Program-made: the position numbers and the translations under genes
Notes under the pieces: generated by a model
Told to the model about the DNA's origin: nothing
Database searches by the model: none
The model's input: only the letters and a program-made list of their open reading frames with translations
Shown: piece by piece, positions 8,854-18,158 of the stretch
How the letters are laid out: each line of letters opens with the position of its first letter
Position numbering within the stretch: the first letter of the stretch is position 1
NCBI GenBank assembly: GCA_902363575.1
Contig: CABJAJ010000001.1
Span: 434,001-498,000 of the forward strand
Source: Rikenellaceae bacterium
GTDB lineage: Bacteria; Bacteroidota; Bacteroidia; Bacteroidales; Rikenellaceae
Length of the DNA stretch: 64,000 nt
Reading direction: 5' to 3'

Positions 8854-8892
8854 CAGCTTCTCCGGGCAGCTTCTCCGGGCAGCTTCTCCGGG
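8854..8892. repeat. three tandem copies of a 13-base unit
   Basis: Three exact head-to-tail copies of CAGCTTCTCCGGG at 8854-8866, 8867-8879 and 8880-8892, then a broken fourth start (CAGC). It lies between recG and rpsA in a stretch with no credible gene. It could be a slippage product; no function is visible. Confidence 0.8.
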
Positions 8893-9203
8893 CAGCGCCT
8901 CGGGCGCTTCGGGCCGGGACATCGAGCGTCGGCGCTTCGTCACCGTGTTTCGGTCTGCGGCTGAACAGGTGCAACGCTTTGTAGCCGAAGCTGTTTCGAG
9001 GTGGTCGTCCCGCCGTGCCGGATTGTGCGCGTGATATATCTTATTGTCGGTGCAATCATCGCCGGGGCATTTTCTCAGCGTGCGCGTTATCACGGCGTTA
9101 TGGTCACGGCATCGTCGGAGCGGGTTGTCGTCTCGCTGCCCCGGGTTTGGGCCCGTACTGTCACCGTTGTTCAGAGGCACGGCCGGGGGCATTGCCCTTC
9201 CTC
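8893..9203. other. gap between recG and rpsA with no gene
   Basis: No reading frame here has protein-like composition. Apart from the 13-base tandem repeat on its left and the rpsA terminator on its right, I see nothing definable. It is G+C rich and may simply be decayed sequence. Confidence 0.5.
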
Positions 9204-9241
9204 AAAAAAACGCCCCGGTCCTCGTTGCGGGGACCGGGGCG
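9204..9241 (-). terminator. intrinsic terminator of rpsA
   Basis: Read leftward, CGCCCCGGTCC, a short loop and GGACCGGGGCG form an 11-base perfect stem followed by seven T. It begins 21 bases after the rpsA stop. Confidence 0.92.
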
Positions 9242-9262
9242 CGGATGATAGGGCCGGGCGGA

Positions 9263-11080
9263 TTACTCCTCCGACTTTTCGGCTTTCTGCGCCTTGGCAG
9301 CGGCCTCCATAGCGTCCTTGAGCTGAGCCAGGCCGGCGATGTCGCCCAGGGTGGTCTTCTCGACCGAGGCGTTGATCTTCTTCACCGACGACTTGGTAGC
9401 TTCGGCAGCGGCTTTCTTGTCCGCCTTCTCTGCGTTTTTCTCGGCGCGGCGCACCTCTTCGTAAACGCGGGTGTGCGAGAGGGTGATGCGTTTCGTTGCC
9501 TTCGAGAACTCGATTACGCGGAACGGCAGTTTTTCACCGACTACGGGCATCGAGCCGTCCTCTTTGGTGAGGTGGCGGGTCGGAGCGAAGCCCTCGACGT
9601 TCTCGCCGAGCGAAACCACGGCGCCCTTGTCCGTCATCTCGGTGATGGTGCCCTCGTGCACGCTGTCCACGCTGAACTGGTTCTCGAACTCGTTCCAGGG
9701 GTTCTCCTCCAGTTGCTTGTGGCCCAGGCTCAGGCGGCGGTTGTCCTTGTCGATCTCCAGCACGACCACCTCGATGGGGGCGCCGATCTGGGTGAACTCG
9801 CCCGGATGCTTGACCTTCTTGGTCCAGCTCAGGTCGGAAATGTGGATCAGGCCGTCGATGCCCTCCTCGATTTCGACGAAGACGCCGAAATTGGTAAAGT
9901 TACGCACACGCGCCATCGTGCGGGTGCCGACGGGGTATTTGGCTTCGATGCCCTCCCAGGGGTCGGGCGTGAGCTGCTTGATGCCCAGCGACATTTTGCG
10001 CTCGTCGCGGTCGAGCGTGAGGATCACGGCCTCCACTTCGTCGCCCACCTTCATGAACTCCTGTGCCGAGCGCAGGTGCTGGCTCCACGACATTTCGGAG
10101 ACGTGGATCAGCCCTTCGACGCCCGGTGCGATCTCGACGAACGCTCCGTAGTCGGCCATCACCACCACGCGGCCCGCGATGCGGTCGCCGACCTTGAGGT
10201 TCTGGTCGAGCGCCTCCCACGGATGGGCCGAAAGCTGCTTCAGACCCAGGGCGATACGCTTCTTCTGGTCGTCGAAGTCGAGGATCACGACCTGGATCTT
10301 CTGGTCGAGCTGCACGATCTCCTCGGGGTGGTTTACGCGGCCCCACGACAAGTCGGTAATGTGAATCAGGCCGTCCACGCCGCCCAGATCGACGAATACG
10401 CCGTAGGAGGTGATGTTCTTCACGGTGCCCTCGAGGATCTGACCCTTCTCGAGCTTCGACATGATGACCTGCTTCTGCGCCTCGAGTTCGGCCTCGATGA
10501 GCGCCTTGTGCGAAACGACCACGTTGCGGAACTCCTGGTTGATCTTCACCACCTTGAACTCCATCGTCTTATCGACGTACATATCGTAGTCGCGGATGGG
10601 TTTCACGTCGATCTGCGAGCCGGGCAGGAACGCCTCGATGCCGAACACATCGACGATCATGCCGCCCTTGGTGCGGCACTTGATGTAACCCTTGATGATT
10701 TCGTCCTTTTCGAGGGCTTCGTTCACACGATCCCACGATTTGAGCTGACGGGCCTTCTTGTGCGAGAGGGAGAGCTGGCCGCTGCGGTCCTCGGCCGACT
10801 CGACATAGACTTCCACCTTGTCGCCGACCTGCAGATCGGGATTGTAGCGGAACTCGGAAATGGGCACGATGCCCTCGCTCTTGTAGCCGATGTTGACGAT
10901 GACTTCCCGCTTGCTGATGCCCGTGACGGTTCCCTCGACCACTTCGCCGACGGCTACGTTCGAGAGGGTCTTGTCATAAGCCTCGGCAATCTCCTCCCGG
11001 GGCTGGTTGTACACGCCCAGGTCGTTTTCATACGCGTTCCAGTCGAATTGCTCGTTGGCTACTTTTTTCATTTCTTCCAT
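9263..11080 (-). CDS. rpsA: 30S ribosomal protein S1
   Basis: A 605-residue S1 protein, which binds mRNA on the small subunit and helps initiation, which matters in a phylum with few Shine-Dalgarno sites. It holds about six S1/OB domains; the recurring motif can be seen as EGTVTGISKREVIVNIGYKSEG, GTVKNITSYGVFVDLGG, GRVVVMADYGAFVEIAPG and RVRNFTNFGVFVEIEEG, each followed by the DGLIHISDLSW type box. The C-terminal tail is rich in Lys, Ala and Glu. Starts at MEEMKKVANEQF; a second Met three codons on is also possible. It has its own promoter box and terminator. Confidence 0.96.
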   Translation of the reverse strand: MEEMKKVANEQFDWNAYENDLGVYNQPREEIAEAYDKTLSNVAVGEVVEGTVTGISKREVIVNIGYKSEGIVPISEFRYNPDLQVGDKVEVYVESAEDRSGQLSLSHKKARQLKSWDRVNEALEKDEIIKGYIKCRTKGGMIVDVFGIEAFLPGSQIDVKPIRDYDMYVDKTMEFKVVKINQEFRNVVVSHKALIEAELEAQKQVIMSKLEKGQILEGTVKNITSYGVFVDLGGVDGLIHITDLSWGRVNHPEEIVQLDQKIQVVILDFDDQKKRIALGLKQLSAHPWEALDQNLKVGDRIAGRVVVMADYGAFVEIAPGVEGLIHVSEMSWSQHLRSAQEFMKVGDEVEAVILTLDRDERKMSLGIKQLTPDPWEGIEAKYPVGTRTMARVRNFTNFGVFVEIEEGIDGLIHISDLSWTKKVKHPGEFTQIGAPIEVVVLEIDKDNRRLSLGHKQLEENPWNEFENQFSVDSVHEGTITEMTDKGAVVSLGENVEGFAPTRHLTKEDGSMPVVGEKLPFRVIEFSKATKRITLSHTRVYEEVRRAEKNAEKADKKAAAEATKSSVKKINASVEKTTLGDIAGLAQLKDAMEAAAKAQKAEKSEE

Positions 11081-11140
11081 GTTGGAATGTGTTGCGATTC
11101 AATCGCTCGTTAAATGGTTAATACTTACAATAGTACGTGC

Positions 11141-11170
11141 GCCTGCGCGCGCAGGCAGCCTGCAAAGATA
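11141..11170 (-). promoter_or_regulatory. rpsA promoter box and leader palindrome
   Basis: Read leftward, TATCTTTG (11163-11170) matches the TAnnTTTG box. Just downstream the leader contains a perfect 16-base palindrome, GCCTGCGCGCGCAGGC (11141-11156), about 60 bases ahead of the rpsA start. No clear -33 box is seen. The palindrome could be a structure used in S1 autoregulation, but that is inference. Confidence 0.5.
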
Positions 11171-11236
11171 GCAAAAGTTTTCCGCTTTGCGTCCGTCCGC
11201 GCCGATTTTTCTCAGGCGGCCGCTCTTCGGCCGATG

Positions 11237-11264
11237 AAAAAAACAGGCTCCGCGACGGAGCCTG
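11237..11264 (-). terminator. intrinsic terminator of the nucleotidase-like gene
   Basis: Read leftward, CAGGCTCCG, TCG loop and CGGAGCCTG are followed by seven T. It lies 27 bases after the stop of the 5'-nucleotidase-like gene and upstream of the rpsA promoter. Confidence 0.9.
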
Positions 11265-11291
11265 CGAGGTCGAATTCCGGACAGCGGCCGG

Positions 11292-12713
11292 CTACTGTCG
11301 GGGGCGGATCTGCTGCCGCATGACGTTGTCCGGAGCCGCGGGCGAGTGGCTGCGGAAGTAATCCAGAAGCAGGTCGGTGATCAGGATGCCCGTATCCTGC
11401 CCGTCGTCGTAGAGGAAATCCGCGTAGTTCTTGTAGGGGTAATCGCCGATCGAAACCTTGTAAACCCGCCCCTCCGCCAGTTCGGGGAAGAGCACGTCCA
11501 CGGCTTCGCCCCGCTCGTCCGTAAGGATCGTATAGGGGGTGGTGGAGTACAGGTCGATGCGGTGCGACTCGTCCACATTGACCGGGTCGTTGAATTTGGT
11601 CATAATCAGCCGGCGCATCTGCTCGGGGGTCATCAGGACGGTGCAGACGGTCGAGCCGAAAGGCTCCAGGTCGTAAATCTCCGCCGTGCTCACCCCGCCG
11701 CGGGCCATGCTGTCCAGCCGCACGCCGCCGATGTGATAGAAACCCACGCGGCTGTCCGTCCGCTCGGCCATCAGGCGGGTGAAGAGGTTGGCCAGTCCCG
11801 TTTTGTCGGCCGTCGCCGAGAGCGATCCGATGGGGTGGTTGAGGTCGGGATTGTCGAAATACGCCTCGACCATTTCGTAATAGTCGTCGTCGGGGTCGTA
11901 AGTCGCCAGCGGCACGTTGCGGAAGGTGAGGCTTACGGGTTTGCGTCCCCGGAATTTCACCTCGGTGACCCCGATGTTCTTGAGGTATTTGCCCGTCTGG
12001 GTAATCAGCGTGCCATTGACCGTGGTGTCGATCTCCTTGTGGGAGTGGCCGCCGATAATCAGGTCGTAAACGCCTCCATTGCGGGTGGCGAACTCCACGT
12101 CGCGTTCGTCGCCCATGTGCGAAACGAGCACCAGCAGATCGACCCGGTCGCGCAGGTCGGCGTATTCGGCGGCTTTCATCTGCGGGTCGGGGAAGGTGAG
12201 CCCCGCGAAGTTCTCGTCCAGCCCGGCCGGATGGTTGTTGGTGTCGTAGTTGGTCACCACGCCGACCAGCCCCAGGCGCAGCCCGTCGCGTTCGATGATG
12301 GTGTAGGCCGGGGGCTGCGGGAAGGTGGCCGTGTCGCTCAGGATGTTGGCGCCGATGATCTCGAAGTCGAAATTCGGCAGCATTTCACCCAGAAAAGCCT
12401 GCCCGCTGTCGAACTCATGGTTGCCGAACGTGCCCGCGTCATAGCCCAGGCGGTTCATCAGATCGACGATCGGTCGCCGGGGCTCACGCGCCAGATCGAC
12501 GTAGGCGTTGCCCGTCCAGCGGTCGCCGGCGTCCACGAGCACGACGGTGGCCGTGTCGCGCGCCTCCTCGACCGCTTCGGCCAGTTGCGGGAAACGTTCT
12601 ATTTTGGCATGTATGTCGTTGGTGGATAAAATGATGATGGCTTTTTCACGGGGCGTGCATCCGGCGACGGCAAACGCCGCGAGCAGCAGCAGGAGACAAA
12701 ATCGGTTTTTCAT
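11292..12713 (-). CDS. 5'-nucleotidase / metallophosphatase lipoprotein (UshA-like)
   Basis: A 473-residue lipoprotein: signal peptide with lipobox LLLAAFAVAGC, Cys about residue 19. The N-terminal metallophosphatase domain shows all family motifs: STNDIHAKI, VDAGDRWTGN, FGNHEFDSG, LVSHMGDE and GGHSHKEID, which bind two metal ions. The C-terminal 5'-nucleotidase domain (about residues 300-460) includes VGFYHIGGVR, LEPFGSTVCTVLMT and the YKVSIGDYPYKN end. It probably hydrolyses nucleotides or related phosphates at the cell surface or in the periplasm. The frame stays open well upstream, but the ATG at 12711-12713 alone gives a signal peptide. It is divergent from the nucleoside kinase gene, which hints at shared nucleoside salvage. 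Confidence 0.92.
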   Translation of the reverse strand: MKNRFCLLLLLAAFAVAGCTPREKAIIILSTNDIHAKIERFPQLAEAVEEARDTATVVLVDAGDRWTGNAYVDLAREPRRPIVDLMNRLGYDAGTFGNHEFDSGQAFLGEMLPNFDFEIIGANILSDTATFPQPPAYTIIERDGLRLGLVGVVTNYDTNNHPAGLDENFAGLTFPDPQMKAAEYADLRDRVDLLVLVSHMGDERDVEFATRNGGVYDLIIGGHSHKEIDTTVNGTLITQTGKYLKNIGVTEVKFRGRKPVSLTFRNVPLATYDPDDDYYEMVEAYFDNPDLNHPIGSLSATADKTGLANLFTRLMAERTDSRVGFYHIGGVRLDSMARGGVSTAEIYDLEPFGSTVCTVLMTPEQMRRLIMTKFNDPVNVDESHRIDLYSTTPYTILTDERGEAVDVLFPELAEGRVYKVSIGDYPYKNYADFLYDDGQDTGILITDLLLDYFRSHSPAAPDNVMRQQIRPRQ

Positions 12714-12729
12714 GGCAAATGTTTTTTGC

Positions 12730-12762
12730 TTGCGCGAAGTTAAGAATAAATTCGTATCTTTA
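12730..12762 (+). promoter_or_regulatory. promoter of the nucleoside kinase gene
   Basis: TTG at 12730-12732 and TATCTTTA at 12755-12762, 22 bases apart, resemble the Bacteroidetes consensus. The leader to ATG 12783 would be about 14 bases. Confidence 0.5.
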
Positions 12763-12782
12763 CCCAACATTTCGCGATAAGT

Positions 12783-14456
12783 ATGACAGATCCGATCCAA
12801 GTGATTTGCGAAAATACCGGCGCCGCGATCGAGGTACCCATGGGTACGACCCTGCTCGACGTGCAGCGGCGTCTGATGCCCGCCTGCGACCATCCCTGTC
12901 TGGCGGCCTATGTCAATAACCGCACCAAAGAGCTGAATTACAGAATCTATACTCCCGTCACGGTCCGTTTTCTGGACATCACCTCCTTCGAGGGCATCCG
13001 GGTTTACCAGCGCACGGTCTCTTTCGTGTTGCAGAAGGCCGTGCGGGAGCTCTGGCCCGACCGGAGGCTCCATATCCGTCATTCGATGGGCAGCAACGGT
13101 TTCTACTGCGAGGTTTCGGGGATAGACGAATTTACGGACGGGCAGATCGACCGGCTGCGGGATCACATGCTCAAGCTCGTCGGGCGCGACCTGCCGATCC
13201 GCCGTACCAAAGCCCTTACCGAACAGGTGCGCAGCCTCTATGCCGCCTACGGCTTCGTGGACAAGATCGCCCTGCTGGATACGCGTCCCCGGCTTTACAG
13301 TGAGCTGTACACCATCGACGGGATGCCGGGCTATTTCTACGGCTCGCTCGCCCCTTCGACCGGATACGTGGGCCTGTTCGACCTGCAGCGCTATTATAAC
13401 GGTTTTTATATCGCCCTGCCGCTGCGGAGCGATCCGTCGCGGCTGAACCGCACGATCCATCAGGAGAAGATGTTCGACATCTTCCAGGAGTACCAGTCCT
13501 GGGTCCGGATCATGGGGGTGCCCACCGTCGGGCAGCTCAACTCGAAGGTGCTCGGAGGCGATGCGAGCGAGCTGATAAAGATTGCGGAGGCGTTCCACGA
13601 GAAGAAGATCGCCAGCGTCGCCGACGCCGTTTACGACGCCAATGTAGCCCGTGGAGCCCGCGTGGTGCTCATCTCGGGGCCTTCGTCGAGCGGCAAGACC
13701 ACATTCGCCAAACGGCTGGGCATCCAGTTGCGCATCCTGGGGCTGAACCCCGTGCTGATCTCGCTTGACGACTACTTCGTCGAACGGGAGAAAACCCCGC
13801 TGGACGAGAACGGGGAGTACGACTACGAGGCGCTCGAGGCCATCGACCTGGAGCAGTTCAACGACCATCTGCGCCGACTGGCCGAGGGGGAGAGCGTCGA
13901 TATTCCCCGTTACGACTTCATCACCGGCACACGCCAGTGGCACAACAACCCCCTCACGCTCGACGAGCGTTCAATCCTCATCATCGAGGGAATCCATGCC
14001 CTCAACCCCCGCCTTACGCCGAGCGTGCCCGAGGAGCGCAAGTTCCGGGTCTATATCTCCTGCTTCACGTCGGTGGCGATGGACAACGTGTCCCGTATCT
14101 CGACCACCGACAACCGGCTGCTCCGGCGGCTTACGCGCGACTACACCACGCGCGGAAACGATGCGTTGGCGACCCTGTCGCGCTGGGCGAGCGTGCGGCG
14201 CGGCGAGGAGCGCCATATCTTCCCCTACCAGGAGAACGCAGAGGTGATGTTCAACTCATCGCTCTTCTATGAAATATCGGTGCTGCGCCCCTTCGCCGAG
14301 CCGATTCTGCGCGAGGTGCCCGACACGGTGCCCGAGTACGACGAGGCGCGGCGGATGCTCCATTTTCTGGACAACTTCATCCCGATCGATGCGTCGGAAA
14401 TTCCTCCGACCTCCCTGCTGCGGGAGTTTATCGGCGGCAGCAGCTTCAAATACTGA
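12783..14456 (+). CDS. nucleoside (uridine-like) kinase with N-terminal TGS / ThrRS-like domains
   Basis: A 557-residue fusion. Residues 1-60 look like a TGS domain (VICENTGAAIEVPMGTTLLDV), and about 65-200 resemble the second additional domain of threonyl- and alanyl-tRNA synthetases (HSMGSNGFYCEV; no HxxxH zinc pair is obvious). The C-terminal half is a uridine kinase/phosphoribulokinase-type P-loop kinase: GPSSSGKTT at residues 299-307, the LDDYF motif (SLDDYFVERE), the Asp-rich DYDYEALEAIDL segment, YDFITG and the IIEGIHALN Walker B region. It likely phosphorylates a nucleoside in pyrimidine salvage. This domain order is common in Bacteroidetes and Firmicutes; what the TGS part does is unknown. 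Confidence 0.88.
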   Translation: MTDPIQVICENTGAAIEVPMGTTLLDVQRRLMPACDHPCLAAYVNNRTKELNYRIYTPVTVRFLDITSFEGIRVYQRTVSFVLQKAVRELWPDRRLHIRHSMGSNGFYCEVSGIDEFTDGQIDRLRDHMLKLVGRDLPIRRTKALTEQVRSLYAAYGFVDKIALLDTRPRLYSELYTIDGMPGYFYGSLAPSTGYVGLFDLQRYYNGFYIALPLRSDPSRLNRTIHQEKMFDIFQEYQSWVRIMGVPTVGQLNSKVLGGDASELIKIAEAFHEKKIASVADAVYDANVARGARVVLISGPSSSGKTTFAKRLGIQLRILGLNPVLISLDDYFVEREKTPLDENGEYDYEALEAIDLEQFNDHLRRLAEGESVDIPRYDFITGTRQWHNNPLTLDERSILIIEGIHALNPRLTPSVPEERKFRVYISCFTSVAMDNVSRISTTDNRLLRRLTRDYTTRGNDALATLSRWASVRRGEERHIFPYQENAEVMFNSSLFYEISVLRPFAEPILREVPDTVPEYDEARRMLHFLDNFIPIDASEIPPTSLLREFIGGSSFKY

Positions 14457-14500
14457 CCCTTCACGAACGAAAACCTATCAAATAAAAACATCAAATCCGT

Positions 14501-17332
14501 ATGTTCGACAAATTTTCTGAACGCCATATCGGCGTCGGGCGCGGGGAGGACCTTCGCGCCATGCTCGCCACGATCGGCGTAAAGTCGGTGGATGAGCTCA
14601 TCGGCCAGGTCATTCCCCAGTCCATCCGGCTCAAGACCCCTCTGGACCTGCCGGCCGAGGGGATGAGCGAATACGAATTCGCCGCACACATCCGTGCGCT
14701 GGCCGACCGCAACCGCACGCTGCGCTCCTTCATCGGCATGGGTTACTATCCCACGGCTGTGCCCGCGGCGGTTGCCCGCAACGTGTTCGAGAATCCCGCG
14801 TGGTACACCTCCTATACCCCCTATCAGGCCGAGATTTCGCAGGGACGGCTGGAGGCGCTGCTCAATTTCCAGACCGCCGTAATTTCGCTCACCGGCATGG
14901 AGATCGGCAACTGCTCGCTGCTGGACGAAGGCACGGCCGCGGCAGAGGCGATGCTGATGATGTTCGCCCTGCGTTCGCGCGAGGCCGTAAAACAGGGCCG
15001 CAATCAGCTCTTCGTCGATCGCAACCTCTTCCCGCAGACGCTCGACGTGCTGCTCACGCGCAGCGAGCCGTTCGGCATCGAACTCATCATCGACGATTTC
15101 GCCCAGTACGAATTCACGGGCAGGGAGTTCGGCGCGATCGTGCAGTATCCCGCCGCCGACGGCGAGGTGCGCGACTACTCCGCTTTCACCGCATCGGCGC
15201 ACGGGGCGGGGGCGCTCGTTACGGCCGTCGCCGACCTGCTGTCGCTGGCGCTGCTCAAGGCGCCCGGCGAATGGGGTGCCGACATCGCCGTCGGCACGAC
15301 TCAGCGTCTGGGTACCCCGATGGGGCTCGGCGGCCCGAGCGCCGGATACATGACCACGCGCGAGGCGTTCAAACGCAACATGCCGGGCCGCATCATCGGC
15401 GTCTCGGTGGATCGCATGGGCAACCGCGCCCTCAGAATGGCGCTCCAGATGCGCGAGCAGCACATCAAGCGCGAGCGTGCCACCTCGAACATCTGTACCG
15501 CCTCGGCTCTGATGGCCTCGATGGTGGGCTTCTACTGCGTTTACAACGGACCCGAAGGGCTGCGCCGTGCGGCCGAGACTGCGCATCTGGCGGCGCTCAC
15601 CGTGGCCCGCGCATTGGAGGCGATGGATTACAAGCTCACCGCGCGCAGCTTCTTCGACACGCTCGAAGTGGAGGCCGAAGCCGCTGTCGTACAATCGCTG
15701 GCGCTCGAGCAGGGCATCAACTTCTATTACCCCTCGGAGGGGCGCGTGCGCCTCTCGCTCGACGAGGTGACCACGCCCGAGGAGATCGAGCGGATCGTGG
15801 CGATCTTCGCCGCCGCCAAGGGCCGCAAGGCGCGCGGTGTGAAGCCGGCCGCCGAGTGCGCGATCGCTCCGGAGCTCCGTCGTACCTCCGAGTACCTGAG
15901 CGAGCCGGTTTTCAACACCTACCGCTCGGAGAGCGACCTGATGCGCTACATCAAGCGGCTCGAGCTGCGTGACATTTCGCTCGCCAACTCGATGATTTCG
16001 CTCGGCTCGTGCACCATGAAGCTCAACGCCGCCTCGCTCATGCAGCCTCTTTCGCTCGCGGGCTTTCAGAACATGCACCCCTTCGCTCCCGCCGACCAGG
16101 CCGAGGGCTACATGGAGCTGATCGCCGGTCTGGAGCACGACCTGGCCGTGATTACGGGCTTCGCCGCCTGCTCGCTGCAGCCCAATTCGGGCGCTGCGGG
16201 CGAATACACCGGGCTCATGGTGATCCGCGCCTACCACCAGAGCCGCGGTCAGGGCTACCGCAACGTGGTGCTCATTCCCGCCTCGGCGCACGGAACCAAT
16301 CCCGCTTCGGCGGCGATGGCCGGCATGAAGATCGTCACGGTGGCCTGCGACGCCAACGGCAACATCGACGTGGAGGATCTCAAGGTCAAGGCGCAGGAGT
16401 ACAGCTCGGAGCTCTGCGGCATCATGATTACCTACCCCTCCACGCACGGCGTGTTCGAGAGTCGCATCCGCGAAATCGTGGATGCCGTGCACGAAGCCGG
16501 CGGACAGGTTTACATGGACGGCGCCAATATGAACGCCCAGGTGGGCCTGACCAATCCGGGTTATATCGGGGCGGACGTATGCCACCTGAACCTGCACAAG
16601 ACTTTCGCCATGCCCCACGGCGGCGGCGGCCCGGGTGTCGGCCCGATCTGCGTGGCCGAGCACCTCAGGCCGTTCCTGCCCTCGCATCCGGTGATGCCTA
16701 CCGGCGGCGACCAGGGGATCACGGCCGTGGCCTCGGCACCCTGGGGGTCGGCCCTGCTGCTGCCGATCACCTACGGCTATATCAAGATGCTGGGCGGCGA
16801 GGGGCTGCGGCGCGCCACGGAAATGGCGATCGTCAATGCCAACTACATGTCCTCCGCGCTCAAGGGCGAATACCGCACCTACTATGCCGGAGAGACGGGC
16901 CGCGTGGGTCACGAGATGATCCTCGACCTGACTAATTTCAAGCACGACTACGGCATCGACTGCGGCGATATCGCCCACCGGCTGATGGACTACGGTTTCC
17001 ATGCCCCGACGCTCTCGTTCCCCGTGCACGAGACGCTGATGGTCGAACCCACCGAGTCGGAGCCCAAGGCCGAGATGGACCGATTTATGGAGGCGCTCGT
17101 GCAGATCAAGCGCGAGTGCGAGCAGGCCGCCGCCTCGGGCGAGCAGGACAACGTGGTGGTCAATGCGCCCCACACGGCTTTCGAGGTCTGCGGCGAGTGG
17201 TCGCATCCCTACACCCGCGAACAGGCTGCTTTCCCGCTCGCCTGGATCCGTCAGGCCAAGTTCTTCCCCTATGTCACCAAGATCGACAACGGCTACGGCG
17301 ACAGGAACCTGGTTTGCCGCTGCACGGAGTAA
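14501..17332 (+). CDS. gcvP: glycine dehydrogenase (decarboxylating), P protein
   Basis: A 943-residue single-chain P protein of the glycine cleavage system, which decarboxylates glycine and passes the aminomethyl group to lipoylated H protein. The N-terminal half (FIGMGYYPTAVP, YTPYQAEISQGRLEALLNFQT) and the C-terminal half (SLGSCTMKLN, FAACSLQPNSGAAGEYTGL) are the two fused PLP-fold halves. The PLP lysine is K700 in LHKTFAMPHGGGGPG. Length matches the fused form found in proteobacteria and Bacteroidetes. The other gcv genes are not in this window. A terminator follows directly. Confidence 0.97.
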   Translation: MFDKFSERHIGVGRGEDLRAMLATIGVKSVDELIGQVIPQSIRLKTPLDLPAEGMSEYEFAAHIRALADRNRTLRSFIGMGYYPTAVPAAVARNVFENPAWYTSYTPYQAEISQGRLEALLNFQTAVISLTGMEIGNCSLLDEGTAAAEAMLMMFALRSREAVKQGRNQLFVDRNLFPQTLDVLLTRSEPFGIELIIDDFAQYEFTGREFGAIVQYPAADGEVRDYSAFTASAHGAGALVTAVADLLSLALLKAPGEWGADIAVGTTQRLGTPMGLGGPSAGYMTTREAFKRNMPGRIIGVSVDRMGNRALRMALQMREQHIKRERATSNICTASALMASMVGFYCVYNGPEGLRRAAETAHLAALTVARALEAMDYKLTARSFFDTLEVEAEAAVVQSLALEQGINFYYPSEGRVRLSLDEVTTPEEIERIVAIFAAAKGRKARGVKPAAECAIAPELRRTSEYLSEPVFNTYRSESDLMRYIKRLELRDISLANSMISLGSCTMKLNAASLMQPLSLAGFQNMHPFAPADQAEGYMELIAGLEHDLAVITGFAACSLQPNSGAAGEYTGLMVIRAYHQSRGQGYRNVVLIPASAHGTNPASAAMAGMKIVTVACDANGNIDVEDLKVKAQEYSSELCGIMITYPSTHGVFESRIREIVDAVHEAGGQVYMDGANMNAQVGLTNPGYIGADVCHLNLHKTFAMPHGGGGPGVGPICVAEHLRPFLPSHPVMPTGGDQGITAVASAPWGSALLLPITYGYIKMLGGEGLRRATEMAIVNANYMSSALKGEYRTYYAGETGRVGHEMILDLTNFKHDYGIDCGDIAHRLMDYGFHAPTLSFPVHETLMVEPTESEPKAEMDRFMEALVQIKRECEQAAASGEQDNVVVNAPHTAFEVCGEWSHPYTREQAAFPLAWIRQAKFFPYVTKIDNGYGDRNLVCRCTE

Positions 17333-17350
17333 ACCGGCGGAGACGAATGA

Positions 17351-17383
17351 AACCGGGGGCCGTTTGACGGCCTCCGGTTTTTT
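17351..17383 (+). terminator. intrinsic terminator of gcvP
   Basis: ACCGGGGGCCG, a TTTGA loop and CGGCCTCCGGT (one mismatch) followed by TTTTTTCG. It lies 18 bases after the gcvP stop. Confidence 0.85.
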
Positions 17384-17524
17384 CGCGCCGATGCGGCGGG
17401 GTTGCCCGGAATCGGTTGGGTTGTGGCATAATTGATGCCGGACTGAATACGAGGCGGATCGGGCGCCTTTCGGTAACCCGACTGGGGATGCGGGGCGGAG
17501 CGTGCGTTTTTTCGCGGCGTCGGG

Positions 17525-17554
17525 TTGGCGGATCGCGGGAAATGATTACCTTTG
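17525..17554 (+). promoter_or_regulatory. promoter of the FKBP gene
   Basis: TTG at 17525-17527, a 19-base spacer and TACCTTTG at 17547-17554. The leader to ATG 17583 is about 21 bases. This is a close match to the phylum consensus. Confidence 0.72.
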
Positions 17555-17582
17555 CATCAATTACTTGTAATATAACGATCAC

Positions 17583-18122
17583 ATGAAAGTAGAGAACAAC
17601 AAAATGGTGGCGGTGGAGTACAAACTCACTGTCGATGGACAGATCGCGGATCAGTCGCAGCCGGGCTCGCCGCTCGAATTCATCGTGGGTGCGGGTATGC
17701 TGCTCCCCAAATTCGAGGAGGCGCTGATGGGCAAGGAGCCCGGCGACAAGGTCTCCTTCACGCTCTCGCCCGGGGACGGATACGGCGAAATAATGGAGGA
17801 GGCGATCGTCGATCTGCCTAAAAACATATTCATGGTAGATGGCAAACTGGCCGAAGATATCCTCTTCGAGGGGAGTCAGGTGCCGATGAGCGACCAGCAG
17901 GGCAACCGCATGCTGGGCGTGGTGAAGGAGGTCGGCGACGAGCACGTCAAGATGGACTTCAACCACCCGATGGCCGGCAAGACGCTCGACTTCGAGGTGG
18001 AGGTGGTGTCGGTACGCGACGTGACGCCCGAGGACCTGGCCGCGAAGGGCGGCTGCTCGTGCGGGGAGTGCGACTGCGAAGGCGGGGAGCACGACTGCTG
18101 CGGCGAAGGCCACTGCCATTAA
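17583..18122 (+). CDS. SlyD-like FKBP peptidyl-prolyl isomerase with metal-binding tail
   Basis: A 179-residue cytoplasmic FKBP of the SlyD class. The FKBP part (VAVEYKLTVDGQIADQS, FIVGAGMLLPKFEEALMGKEPGDK, about residues 8-60 and 130-150) brackets the IF chaperone domain (about 70-120). The last 24 residues are packed with Cys and His (GCSCGECDCEGGEHDCCG then EGHCH), giving a strong Ni/Zn-binding tail as in E. coli SlyD, which feeds nickel to hydrogenase. Roles in folding and in metal handling are both likely. It has its own promoter. Confidence 0.93.
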   Translation: MKVENNKMVAVEYKLTVDGQIADQSQPGSPLEFIVGAGMLLPKFEEALMGKEPGDKVSFTLSPGDGYGEIMEEAIVDLPKNIFMVDGKLAEDILFEGSQVPMSDQQGNRMLGVVKEVGDEHVKMDFNHPMAGKTLDFEVEVVSVRDVTPEDLAAKGGCSCGECDCEGGEHDCCGEGHCH

Positions 18123-18158
18123 TCGACGGTTCGGGATCGGTTTCCCGTTTCGACCCGA

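Noticed and set aside
14267..17206. Leftward frame of 979 codons
   Set aside because: It is antisense to gcvP and the end of the kinase gene and has no recognisable motif.
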